A stretch of DNA of 10,063 nucleotides, taken from Lachnospiraceae bacterium UBA1748. Its GTDB lineage: Bacteria; Bacillota; Clostridia; Lachnospirales; Lachnospiraceae. Made by a program: the position numbers and the translations under genes. Below the pieces are notes generated by a model, which did no database searches, had not been told where the DNA came from, and saw only the letters and a list, made by a program, of their open reading frames with translations. Numbering within the stretch: position 1 is the stretch's first letter; the number at the start of each line of letters is the position of its first letter. The stretch lies in the NCBI GenBank assembly GCA_002314855.1, contig DCHQ01000050.1, forward strand, positions 1 through 10,063, read 5' to 3'. Shown piece by piece: positions 1-6,951 of this stretch.

Positions 1-32
1 AAATAAACACAGATATTAAAGGAGAAATAATC

Positions 33-1019
33 ATGGCAAACATTAAAACATCAGTAGAGCAGCTTATAGGAAATACACCACTTTTAGAGTTAGTTAATTA
101 CGAGAAGAAATATGATCTGAAGGCAAGAATCCTTCTTAAGGTTGAAAGCGTTAATATTCTTGGAAGCCTTAAGGACAGAATTGCAGTAGCAATGATTGAT
201 GCGCTAGAGCGAGATACAGATATTAAGAAGGGTGACTACATCGTAGAGTCATCATCAGGTAACACAGCAATCGCTCTTGCAGCTATAGCTAGAAAAAGAG
301 GATACAAGTTCTTAACAGTTGTAGCAGGTATGACTAAGGAAAGATATGACTTACTTAGAGCATATGGAGCAGAGATTCTTGATCTCGCAGATAACCCAGA
401 TCTTGCAGCAGATTTTGCTAATATCGCTGAGGACTACAGACTTCATGATTTGCTTAGAGCTTACTTCAAGAAGCGTGGTGACGCCGATGGTAATAAGTAC
501 TACTTACTTGCACAGTGGGCCAATGAAGCTAACAGAAACATCCAGTACAACACAACAGGTCAGGAGATTATAAGAGATACAGATGGCAAGGTTGATGTAT
601 TTGTAGCAGGTGCAGGCTCAGGCGGATCAATTAGTGGTATCTCTAAGGCGCTTAGAGAGGTTAATCCAGACCTTGAAGTAGTATTATTTGATCCACCAGC
701 AGATGATCCAGATTCACTTGATGGTGTACATCATGTTACAGATATGCCATATTATTTCCTTCCAACATTCTTTGATGGAGTGAAGGTATATGACAAGTAT
801 GAGACTGTTACTAAGGAAGAGGCATACAGAGCATCGAACAAGGTTGCTATTGCAGAAGGCGCATTCTTTGGAGTGTCAACTGGTGCTGCAGTTCACTTAG
901 CAACACAGCTTGCTAAGAAGCCTGAATACGAAGGCAAGACAATAGTAGCAATCGCTTACGATGATGTACTTAAGTATCTTTCAACAGATCTTATCAATCC
1001 TAAGTATCAGGAGGACTAA
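33..1019 (+). CDS. Cysteine-synthase-like PLP-dependent enzyme (fold type II), diverged
   Basis: Seen: 328 aa with the cysteine synthase/CBS fold in order. NILGSLKDR at residues 41-49 holds the probable PLP Schiff-base lysine K47. SSSGNT (73-78) is the substrate-carboxylate loop, TTGQEI lies near 174-179, GAGSGGSISG (193-202) is the PLP phosphate loop, and GVSTGAA (280-286) and a terminal KYLST (314-318) follow. Known: this family does beta-replacement through an aminoacrylate intermediate, for example O-acetylserine plus sulfide to cysteine. Odd: NPxGSxKDR has become NILGSLKDR, TSGNTG has become SSGNTA, there is an apparent insertion of about 20 residues around 120-155, and Asp residues (310-311) stand where CysK has the PSSG serines. 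The start has AAAGGAG 8 nt upstream. It lies 3 nt before a LanC-like gene, and the ribosome binding site of that gene is inside its last codons, so the two are co-transcribed. Inference: it may not be a housekeeping CysK; SbnA-like beta-replacement is an alternative. Confidence 0.85.
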   Translation: MANIKTSVEQLIGNTPLLELVNYEKKYDLKARILLKVESVNILGSLKDRIAVAMIDALERDTDIKKGDYIVESSSGNTAIALAAIARKRGYKFLTVVAGMTKERYDLLRAYGAEILDLADNPDLAADFANIAEDYRLHDLLRAYFKKRGDADGNKYYLLAQWANEANRNIQYNTTGQEIIRDTDGKVDVFVAGAGSGGSISGISKALREVNPDLEVVLFDPPADDPDSLDGVHHVTDMPYYFLPTFFDGVKVYDKYETVTKEEAYRASNKVAIAEGAFFGVSTGAAVHLATQLAKKPEYEGKTIVAIAYDDVLKYLSTDLINPKYQED

Positions 1020-1022
1020 AAG

Positions 1023-2369
1023 ATGGCAACACTTATCAGACATAAATTCGCTGTTGGTAACAGCTATGACACATATGCACCAAAGAGCACATCAGAATAC
1101 CTTGATGCAGCTCTTGAGGCAGAAAAATATATTGCTCAGTACGAGCGACAGACTAAGGATGGTATCTTCTGGTCCATAGAAGAAACAGATAAGCCTAACC
1201 TATCATTTTTCGTTGGTACCACAGGTAATGTATATTATTATCTCAAGCTCTATCAGGCACTTGGTGAGGCTGAGTACCTTGATAAGGTAAAGAAGGGTGC
1301 AGACTACCTTACAAAGCATTGGCAGGACGATATCGTAGAAGGTAAGGAAGATATTCCTGGAGCATCTAAGGGTCTTTACTATGGTATTGGTGGTATAGGT
1401 CTTGTTCTCTTAGATATATATGATGAGACTAAGGAAGAGAAGTATCTTGATACTGCTAGGGACATTGCAAAGTATTATAAGGATCATGCAAGCAAGGATG
1501 AGAATGGTATTTACTGGTCTAACAGCTCTGCTCTTTTCCTTGATGGTGGTACAATTCTTTTCTTACTTAAATTATACGAAGAAGAGAAATCAGATGAAAT
1601 CTATGATCTTATCATAAGCGCCATCAAGCATTATCTTGCAGGTGGTATAAAGCATGATGATGGTGGCCTTGAGTTCAATGGACTTAAAGGTTGGCTTAAC
1701 TTTAGCCTTCCAAACTTTGAGTTTGGTTCGGCAGGTTCTGGATATTTATTAACTAAGATATATGAACTTACTAATGAGGAGCAGTACTTGGATGCAGCAA
1801 AGGCGTGTGCTATCTACTTAAAGAGTATTGCCATAAAACAGGAGAAGGGATTCCTTGTTCCTTATAGAGTTGGCCTTGATGAAGAGCCTATTTTCTATCT
1901 AAGCTCATGCCATGGTCCAGCCGGTACCTCTAGACTATTCTACAGGCTCTATAAGCTTACCAATGACGATAAGTATCTTAAGGATATTGAGGAGCTTGTA
2001 GACGGTCTCGAGTCAACAGGTGCTCCTGAAAAGCAGTCAGTAGGTTTCTGGAACAACGTATGTCTATGCTGCGGTAATGCAGGTCTTGTACAGTTCTTCA
2101 CAGCCTATTATCAGGCTAGTAAGAATGATAGATACAAGAAGCTTGCGCTTAGAGCAGGTAATGTACTCCTTGGAGAGAAGGAGAAAAAGGCTGAAAAGAT
2201 ATCTCACTGGCCACTCGCATTTACAAGAGTCGAGCCTGAGACCATAACATCTCCAATCGGATACTATGATGGAGCTGCGGGAATCGGATCAGCATTATTA
2301 CAGTTATATTTATCAGAGGAAGACAAATTCAAGTGGGTTAGACTTTATGATGATCCATTTAATGAATAG
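1023..2369 (+). CDS. LanC-like (lanthionine synthetase C-like) protein, paralog 1
   Basis: Seen: 448 aa built of seven helical repeats, each with a small-residue turn: VGTTG (64-68), YGIGG (120-124), LDGG (173-176), FGSAG (234-238), CHGPAG (296-301), CCGNAG (349-354) and DGAAG (416-420). Each is followed by a helix ending in a L/Y-rich patch such as LYKL or IYEL. This is the alpha/alpha toroid of LanC. Known: LanC enzymes hold Zn with Cys, Cys and His (NisC C284, C330, H331) and add thiols to dehydroamino acids. Here the first ligand would be C296 and the second motif is CLCCG (C347, C349, C350), so His is replaced by Cys. The fourth repeat has F234 where canonical LanC has the catalytic His of AHGxxG. 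AGGAGG at 1009-1014, 8 nt before the ATG, supports the start. It is followed 12 nt later by a paralog. The substrate is unknown; no LanB/LanM dehydratase or precursor peptide is nearby. Confidence 0.85.
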   Translation: MATLIRHKFAVGNSYDTYAPKSTSEYLDAALEAEKYIAQYERQTKDGIFWSIEETDKPNLSFFVGTTGNVYYYLKLYQALGEAEYLDKVKKGADYLTKHWQDDIVEGKEDIPGASKGLYYGIGGIGLVLLDIYDETKEEKYLDTARDIAKYYKDHASKDENGIYWSNSSALFLDGGTILFLLKLYEEEKSDEIYDLIISAIKHYLAGGIKHDDGGLEFNGLKGWLNFSLPNFEFGSAGSGYLLTKIYELTNEEQYLDAAKACAIYLKSIAIKQEKGFLVPYRVGLDEEPIFYLSSCHGPAGTSRLFYRLYKLTNDDKYLKDIEELVDGLESTGAPEKQSVGFWNNVCLCCGNAGLVQFFTAYYQASKNDRYKKLALRAGNVLLGEKEKKAEKISHWPLAFTRVEPETITSPIGYYDGAAGIGSALLQLYLSEEDKFKWVRLYDDPFNE

Positions 2370-2381
2370 AAAGTGTGTTAT

Positions 2382-3746
2382 ATGAGTATTAAGATTGCAA
2401 AGCCATTTAAAAAGAACACAGTAGAAGATTATATAAATGCTGCCCTCGAAACAGAAAAGTGGATCAGTGAAAATGTGGTTGAAACAGATAGCGGTATTGT
2501 CTGGAAGTTCAGTCCAGAAAGCGATAATTATAATGATGCTCCGCTTACTCAGCAGAAGAGCTGGTATGGAGGTGCAGCTGGTATCGGATTCTTCTACCTA
2601 AGACTTTATAAGGTGACAAAGGATGCCAAGTATCTTGCAGTAAGTGAGAAGGCAGCAGCCAATATTATTGCTACCTATGAAGGGGCTTCTTTATATGACG
2701 AGAAGGGCAAGGGAAGCCAGATAGGTATTGCTACAGGCTTCTATAACGGACCAGCTGGACAGGCATTCCTCACTCAGCTTCTCTATGATGAAACTGGCAA
2801 GAAAGAATACAAGGAATTTGTGGACAAGGTAAACGCAGATATATTAGGTGCTATCACAGTAACTGGTGATACAGCCACATGGAGCGGCGCTCTTGGAATT
2901 ATCTCAGATGGTGGACTAGTTCTATATCTTGCCGATCAGTATGAGCGTACAAAGGATGAAAAGATTGCTAAGTTACTTGGCAAGGTGGGTAACTACTATC
3001 TAACCAAAGAGGAGAAAGTTGGCGACGAAGGCAGCAGATACTATGCTATGGATACTGTAGACTTTGGTCTAGGTGAGAATGGATATTTTCCTAATTTCTT
3101 CTATGGAACAGCTGGTACAGGCTATGTACTTGCCAAGGTTTATGAAGTAACAAAGGATGAGAGATTCCTTACAGCATCTAAAAATGCTGCTAAGTATGTT
3201 ATCTCAGTATCTGATGTTAATGAAGATGGAACAGCAGCTCTTGCTTGCTATAACATTCCATACAAGCAGGATATATATTACCTTGGTATGTGTCAGGGAC
3301 CTGTTGGATCCACAAGACTTTTCTACAAGCTTTATGAGCTTACAGGTGATGAATTATACAAGCAGTGGGTGATTAAGCTTACTAACGGTATTATAGAAGC
3401 AGGTGCTCCTGCCAAGCATTCAGAAGGATATTGGCACACATACTGCTACTGCTGCGGCGCTGCAGGTATGCTTGAGCATTTCCTGCATGTATATCACTTC
3501 ACAGGAGACAAGAAGTATTATGACTATGCTCTTGAATCAGCTGATGTGCTTCTTAGGGATTCATTTATCCTTGATGACAAGAGACGCTGGTATACAAGAT
3601 GGACCAGACTTATTCCTGGCGATGTAGAGAGCTATACAGGACTTTACCATGGTACAGCAGGCTGTGCTTCTTCTTTATTAGTGTTATATAGTGAACTGGA
3701 AGGCATTAAGAACTTGCCAGAGTTTTTGGAGAATCCATTTAAGTAA
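2382..3746 (+). CDS. LanC-like protein, paralog 2
   Basis: Seen: 454 aa, same toroid repeat plan as the upstream gene: YGGAAG (62-67), NGPAG (122-126), SDGG (175-178), YGTAG (241-245), CQGPVG (304-309), CCGAAG (357-362) and HGTAG (423-427). The segment CxGPxGxxRLFYxLYxLT, then GAPxKxSxGxW and CxCCGxAG, is shared with the upstream protein, so they are tandem paralogs, clearly diverged elsewhere. The predicted Zn ligands are C304, C357 and C358, with an extra C355. Y241 occupies the place of the canonical catalytic His. Start choice: an in-frame GTG at 2373 exists, but ATG at 2382 aligns better with the paralog N-terminus. Neither has a good ribosome binding site (only weak AGAAAG), so translation is probably coupled to the upstream gene, 12 nt away. 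It is the last gene before a hairpin terminator. Function is inferred only at family level. Confidence 0.84.
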   Translation: MSIKIAKPFKKNTVEDYINAALETEKWISENVVETDSGIVWKFSPESDNYNDAPLTQQKSWYGGAAGIGFFYLRLYKVTKDAKYLAVSEKAAANIIATYEGASLYDEKGKGSQIGIATGFYNGPAGQAFLTQLLYDETGKKEYKEFVDKVNADILGAITVTGDTATWSGALGIISDGGLVLYLADQYERTKDEKIAKLLGKVGNYYLTKEEKVGDEGSRYYAMDTVDFGLGENGYFPNFFYGTAGTGYVLAKVYEVTKDERFLTASKNAAKYVISVSDVNEDGTAALACYNIPYKQDIYYLGMCQGPVGSTRLFYKLYELTGDELYKQWVIKLTNGIIEAGAPAKHSEGYWHTYCYCCGAAGMLEHFLHVYHFTGDKKYYDYALESADVLLRDSFILDDKRRWYTRWTRLIPGDVESYTGLYHGTAGCASSLLVLYSELEGIKNLPEFLENPFK

Positions 3747-3768
3747 GGATTAAAAGAGACTAAAAATA

Positions 3769-3800
3769 ACCCTCATTAGTAGGCGACTATTAATGAGGGT
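3769..3800 (+). terminator. Intrinsic terminator after the LanC-like operon
   Basis: A perfect 10-bp stem (ACCCTCATTA at 3769-3778 with TAATGAGGGT at 3791-3800) has a 12-nt loop and is followed by an AT-rich tail (ATTATTAT). It starts 23 nt after the stop codon of the second LanC-like gene. The tail is not a pure T run, so efficiency is uncertain. The stem supports ending the three-gene unit here and transcribing the SGNH gene separately. Confidence 0.75.
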
Positions 3801-3888
3801 ATTATTATGCCCTTATGTCAGAAGGATTCATTATAAGTAAATATTATTACTGGACATATCTTTTATGTATTATACATTTTCAGAAAGT

Positions 3889-3902
3889 TATAATACTATA
3901 AT
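3889..3902 (+). promoter_or_regulatory. Candidate -10 elements upstream of the SGNH gene
   Basis: Two perfect TATAAT hexamers lie at 3889-3894 and 3897-3902, about 60 nt before the SGNH start. No convincing -35 box sits 16-18 nt upstream of either and there is no extended TG. The region is AT-rich, so one may be chance. A promoter is expected between the terminator at 3769-3800 and 3958, and this is the best place for it. Confidence 0.4.
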
Positions 3903-3957
3903 TTCATAACACACTAAAACGATAGGTATTCATTTGCAAAGGAAATGAGGAAGTATT

Positions 3958-4593
3958 ATGAAGAATATATTATGCTTTGGTGATTCAAATACATGGGGAT
4001 ATAACCCAGTCAATAAATTACAGTTTCCAGAAGGAATTAGATGGACAAGTTTATTACAGAGAAAGCTTGAGAAAAAGAGCATCAACATTCTAGAGGAAGG
4101 ATTATGTGGTCGTACTACAATTTACGAGGATGCTTCAAGACCAGACAGAAAAGGAATTGATTCATTACCTGGCATATTTAATAAATATAATCAGATAGAT
4201 TCAGTTATATTGATGCTTGGAACCAATGACTGTAAGGCTTATAACCACAGCTCTCCTGAATCAATTGCACTTGGAATTGACAGATGTCTTGAACTCATAA
4301 CAAGATATGTACCAGCTGACAAGGTTATATTGGTATCTCCAATTGTGCTAGGCGAAGATGTATGGAAAGATGAGTTTGATCCTGAGTTTGATGTTAACTC
4401 CGTACGAGTATCCAAAGGTCTTAGAAATGCCTATGCTAAGGTGGCTAGAAAGAGAGGCGTTCATTTTATAGCAGCATCTGATTATGTACAGCCAAGCGAG
4501 GAAGACCAGGAGCATATGAATGTGAAAGGTCATAGAGTATTAGCTTCAGTGTTAAATAATTATATAAATGATAACCTTAAGGGCGTGGCCTAG
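3958..4593 (+). CDS. SGNH/GDSL hydrolase, MsAcT/arylesterase-like
   Basis: Seen: 211 aa, a single-domain SGNH hydrolase with all four blocks. Block I is CFGDSNTWGY with the nucleophile S10. Block II is EEGLCGRTT with G48. Block III is MLGTNDCKAY with N90. Block V is D183-Q-E-H186 followed by MNVKGH. Known: the blocks closely resemble the Mycobacterium smegmatis arylesterase/acyltransferase (FGDSLTWG, EEGLSARTT, MLGTNDTKAY), a family that hydrolyses or transfers short acyl groups. No signal peptide is visible, so it is probably cytoplasmic. AGGA at 3948-3951 with 6-nt spacing supports the start. It is 20 nt upstream of the transsulfuration enzyme and probably co-transcribed with it. Inference: removal or transfer of acetyl groups on a small metabolite. 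The natural substrate is unknown, and a link to acylated amino acids such as O-acylhomoserine is only suggested by context. Confidence 0.88.
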   Translation: MKNILCFGDSNTWGYNPVNKLQFPEGIRWTSLLQRKLEKKSINILEEGLCGRTTIYEDASRPDRKGIDSLPGIFNKYNQIDSVILMLGTNDCKAYNHSSPESIALGIDRCLELITRYVPADKVILVSPIVLGEDVWKDEFDPEFDVNSVRVSKGLRNAYAKVARKRGVHFIAASDYVQPSEEDQEHMNVKGHRVLASVLNNYINDNLKGVA

Positions 4594-4602
4594 GATTTTG
4601 AG

Positions 4603-4607
4603 AGGAG
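4603..4607 (+). promoter_or_regulatory. Ribosome binding site choosing between adjacent ATG codons
   Basis: AGGAG at 4603-4607 precedes two consecutive in-frame ATG codons (4611 and 4614). Spacing is 3 nt to the first and 6 nt to the second, so the second ATG is the better start; the choice changes the protein by one Met. Confidence 0.55.
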
Positions 4608-4613
4608 AGTATG

Positions 4614-5762
4614 ATGGGAAGAGGAATTAATACACGATGTCTTCATCTTGAAGAGGATGAAGGAAAGATAAATCATTACGGTGCACTTAGCTATCCAATA
4701 TATCAGACAGCGACATACGAACATCCAGCTGTTGGACAAAGTACTGGATTTGATTACAGCAGACTTCAAAATCCAACAAGGCAGCAGCTTGAAAAGGTTG
4801 TAGCCGAGCTTGAACATGGTATAGATGCATTTGCACTTTCAACAGGTATGGCTGCTATATCGCTTTTGATGGAGATATTTGAACCTGGCGACCATATTAT
4901 TTCAGAGTCAGATTTATATGGCGGTAGTATAAGATTATTCGATAACGTTTCGAAAAAGAATCATTATGAAGTTACTTATCATAATTGTTCAAAGGATGAT
5001 ATAGAGGCCAGTATTAAGGAGAATACTAAGGCAATTTACATCGAGACACCTACTAACCCAATGATGAATGTTACAGATATTAGTAAGGTGGCAGATATAG
5101 CGAAAAGACATGGGCTCATTGTGATAGTAGATAATACTTTCCTTTCCCCATATTTTCAAAATCCATTAGATCTTGGTGCTGATGTGGTAATACACAGTGG
5201 AACCAAGTATCTTGGAGGACATAATGATACTTTAGCAGGTTTTATTGTTACTAATAATGAAGCGATACAGGAAAAATTACGTTTTCTTATCAAAACTACA
5301 GGTTACGGACTGGCGCCTTTTGACAGTTGGCTTATACTCCGTGGTATCAAGACACTTGGCGTGCGTATGGAGAGAGCAGGAAAGAACGCAGCTGAGCTTG
5401 CCACTTGGCTAAAGAATCAGCCAATAATAAAAAAGGTATATTATCCTGGCTTACCAGAACATCCAGGACACGAAATAATGAAGAAGCAGGCCAGAGGTTT
5501 TGGCGCAATGCTTACATTTGATGTGGATTCCAAAGAGCATGCATTAGCTATTTTGGAAAAAGTTAAAATGATTAAGTACGCTGAAAGTCTTGGCGGTGTT
5601 GAAACGCTTCTTACTTATCCAACAACTCAGACTCATGCCGATGTACCAGAAGAGGTTAGACTTAAGAATGGTATCACTCCGTGTACACTTAGATTATCAG
5701 TTGGAATAGAGGACGTGGAAGACCTGATAGGAGAACTGACAGAAGTTTTTGCCAATATATAA
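4614..5762 (+). CDS. Transsulfuration PLP enzyme (cystathionine gamma-synthase / beta-lyase family)
   Basis: Seen (numbered from the ATG at 4611, which gives 383 aa): the full-length Cys/Met metabolism PLP domain. YSRLQNPT (49-56) reaches the phosphate of the partner subunit. STGMAAI is at 77-83, Y103 of DLYGG stacks on PLP, ETPTNP is at 145-150, and VDNTF has D174 for the pyridine nitrogen. SGTKYLGGH places the Schiff-base lysine at K199. SLGGVETLLTYP with TQTHADVP follows (327-345), then the terminal LRLSVGIED. Known: the family covers cystathionine gamma-synthase, gamma-lyase, beta-lyase and O-acylhomoserine sulfhydrylase; these cannot be told apart safely by eye. GGVE resembles gamma-synthase/gamma-lyase members. 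It is cytoplasmic and normally tetrameric. The gene is 20 nt behind the SGNH gene, without a terminator between. Inference: methionine/cysteine interconversion. It may also cleave or make other thioethers. Confidence 0.9.
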   Translation: MGRGINTRCLHLEEDEGKINHYGALSYPIYQTATYEHPAVGQSTGFDYSRLQNPTRQQLEKVVAELEHGIDAFALSTGMAAISLLMEIFEPGDHIISESDLYGGSIRLFDNVSKKNHYEVTYHNCSKDDIEASIKENTKAIYIETPTNPMMNVTDISKVADIAKRHGLIVIVDNTFLSPYFQNPLDLGADVVIHSGTKYLGGHNDTLAGFIVTNNEAIQEKLRFLIKTTGYGLAPFDSWLILRGIKTLGVRMERAGKNAAELATWLKNQPIIKKVYYPGLPEHPGHEIMKKQARGFGAMLTFDVDSKEHALAILEKVKMIKYAESLGGVETLLTYPTTQTHADVPEEVRLKNGITPCTLRLSVGIEDVEDLIGELTEVFANI

Positions 5763-5777
5763 TCGGAGTATTATAAT
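5749..5777 (+). promoter_or_regulatory. Near-consensus sigma-A promoter for the acyltransferase gene
   Basis: TTGCCA (5749-5754, 5 of 6 to TTGACA), a 17-nt spacer, and TATAAT (5772-5777, 6 of 6). The -35 lies inside the last codons of the transsulfuration gene and the -10 in the 49-nt gap. A start of transcription near 5784 would give a leader of about 28 nt to the ATG at 5812. Confidence 0.65.
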
Positions 5778-5811
5778 AATACCAATAATGGATTATTAGG
5801 CGGACTTAGTT

Positions 5812-6894
5812 ATGAAGAAGAAAAACAGTTATATAGAGTTACTTAGATTTTTGATGTGTATAGTTATACTCATCCATCATTCTGGATTTGTTCAGGATGA
5901 GGATATTGTTATGATGTTCCCATTTGGAGCATTGGCTGCAGACTTTTTCTTTATGGTCACAGGGTATTTTGCATATGCTCATTTACTAGGAAAAGAGAAA
6001 GAGGTGGCAGGTACTAATACCATGAAATACTGGATGAACTATACAGTCGGTAAGCTTAAAAGAGTGCTTCCTTTTGCGGCAGTGGGTATTGTTAGTATAT
6101 ATGCACTTGAATTCTTCTGGCCAAGAGAAGCTGATCCTATTATAGACAGAGTTCTTAGACTTCAAAATATGCCATTTGAGTTAACACTTAGTCCTATGCT
6201 TGGTGTTATTCCTATGACTCTATATGATCTTAGAAATGCGCCACTTTGGTTTTTATCAGCTATGTTCGTGGCACTTCCACTCTTAATGTATCTTGTGAGC
6301 AAGTACCGTGATGTATTTATGCATTATGTAATCTGGTTCCTTCCTCCAATTGCTTTTTGCTGGATGGTGACTAATTACGATGGTGTGTGTCCTTGGGCAC
6401 AGTATTCAGGCATAATATACTGCGGTGTTATACGTGCATTTGCGGATATGATGATGGGCGTAAGCATATACGTTGCTGCGAGAGCACTTGAAAAGAAGCT
6501 GGGCGAGGCTGATATAACAGTTAAGTTTCCAGTAACAGTGTGTGAACTCGCGCTTCTCGCTCTTATTGGTTATGAGATGCACAGAATGCTGGCTCCATAT
6601 GATCAGATTCTTGTTCTCTACCTGATTGCTATAATGCTCGTCATAGCATTTAGTGGAGCAAGCCTTACTTCAATGATTAACAGCAGGTTCATTAATTACC
6701 TTGGAAAGCTTAGTATGCCAATATACTGCATGCACTGGGGAGTATACCAGTATGTTGCCAAGTTCCTTAGAAGAAGCCTTGGCTACTGGGGAAGCGTTGG
6801 TGTGACATTTGCAATATGCGTTGTACTTTCGGTTTTATTGATGCTTATTATAGATGCTGTGGCTAAAAATATTGCTGCCAAAAAACTGGCATAA
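5812..6894 (+). CDS. Acyltransferase-3 family integral membrane protein
   Basis: Seen: 360 aa and very hydrophobic, with roughly ten membrane spans. It opens with YIELLRFLMCIVILIHHSG (7-25), which carries the family's conserved Arg (R12) and His residues (H22, H23). DFFFMVTGYF (44-53), NAPLWFLSAMF (142-152) and LGKLSMPIYCMHW (297-309) follow; all are typical acyltransferase-3 (OafA/YrhL) blocks. Known: this family moves acetyl or other acyl groups onto sugars, cell-wall or envelope glycans across the membrane. No C-terminal SGNH domain is fused, unlike some OafA proteins, although a separate SGNH gene lies two genes upstream. The ribosome binding site is a modest AGGCGGA 7 nt before the ATG. 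It has its own promoter candidate at 5749-5777, so it need not be functionally tied to the preceding genes. The target glycan cannot be told from the sequence. Confidence 0.87.
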   Translation: MKKKNSYIELLRFLMCIVILIHHSGFVQDEDIVMMFPFGALAADFFFMVTGYFAYAHLLGKEKEVAGTNTMKYWMNYTVGKLKRVLPFAAVGIVSIYALEFFWPREADPIIDRVLRLQNMPFELTLSPMLGVIPMTLYDLRNAPLWFLSAMFVALPLLMYLVSKYRDVFMHYVIWFLPPIAFCWMVTNYDGVCPWAQYSGIIYCGVIRAFADMMMGVSIYVAARALEKKLGEADITVKFPVTVCELALLALIGYEMHRMLAPYDQILVLYLIAIMLVIAFSGASLTSMINSRFINYLGKLSMPIYCMHWGVYQYVAKFLRRSLGYWGSVGVTFAICVVLSVLLMLIIDAVAKNIAAKKLA

Positions 6895-6941
6895 ATATAC
6901 ACTTTGGGCATGGGCGCAAAGCGCAGTTTTATGTAAAGAAT

Positions 6942-6945
6942 GGAG
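6942..6945 (+). promoter_or_regulatory. Ribosome binding site fixing the start of the small gene at 6952
   Basis: GGAG at 6942-6945 is 6 nt before ATG 6952. It overlaps the upstream in-frame ATG at 6940, which has no site of its own, so the later ATG is preferred. Confidence 0.65.
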
Positions 6946-6951
6946 ATTATT

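Noticed and set aside
2373..2381. GTG at 2373 as the start of the second LanC-like gene
   Set aside because: It adds only three residues, lies 3 nt after the previous stop without a ribosome binding site, and the ATG at 2382 aligns better with the paralog; it cannot be excluded fully.
33..3746. Calling the operon a lanthipeptide biosynthetic cluster
   Set aside because: LanC-like domains alone are not enough: no dehydratase, precursor peptide, leader protease or transporter is visible, and the metal and catalytic motifs differ from true LanC.
3930..3948. Inverted repeat TCATTT/AAATGA just before the SGNH ribosome binding site
   Set aside because: It is only 6 bp and AT-rich, and would leave the GAGGA site largely free; likely chance.
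3801..3957. Possible short peptides in the gap before the SGNH gene (for example ATG 3815, 28 codons; ATG 3865, 14 codons)
   Set aside because: Neither has a ribosome binding site, the region is AT-rich promoter-like sequence, and there is no leader/core pattern with Ser/Thr and Cys.
4348..4817. Minus-strand open frames of 61-75 codons over the SGNH and transsulfuration genes
   Set aside because: They lie opposite well-supported genes, have no ribosome binding sites and resemble no family; they are shadows of the coding frame.
6902..6930. GCGC-AAA-GCGC hairpin followed by TTTT after the acyltransferase gene as a terminator
   Set aside because: The stem is only 4 bp, the T run is short and separated from it, and the 3-nt loop is strained; too weak to call.
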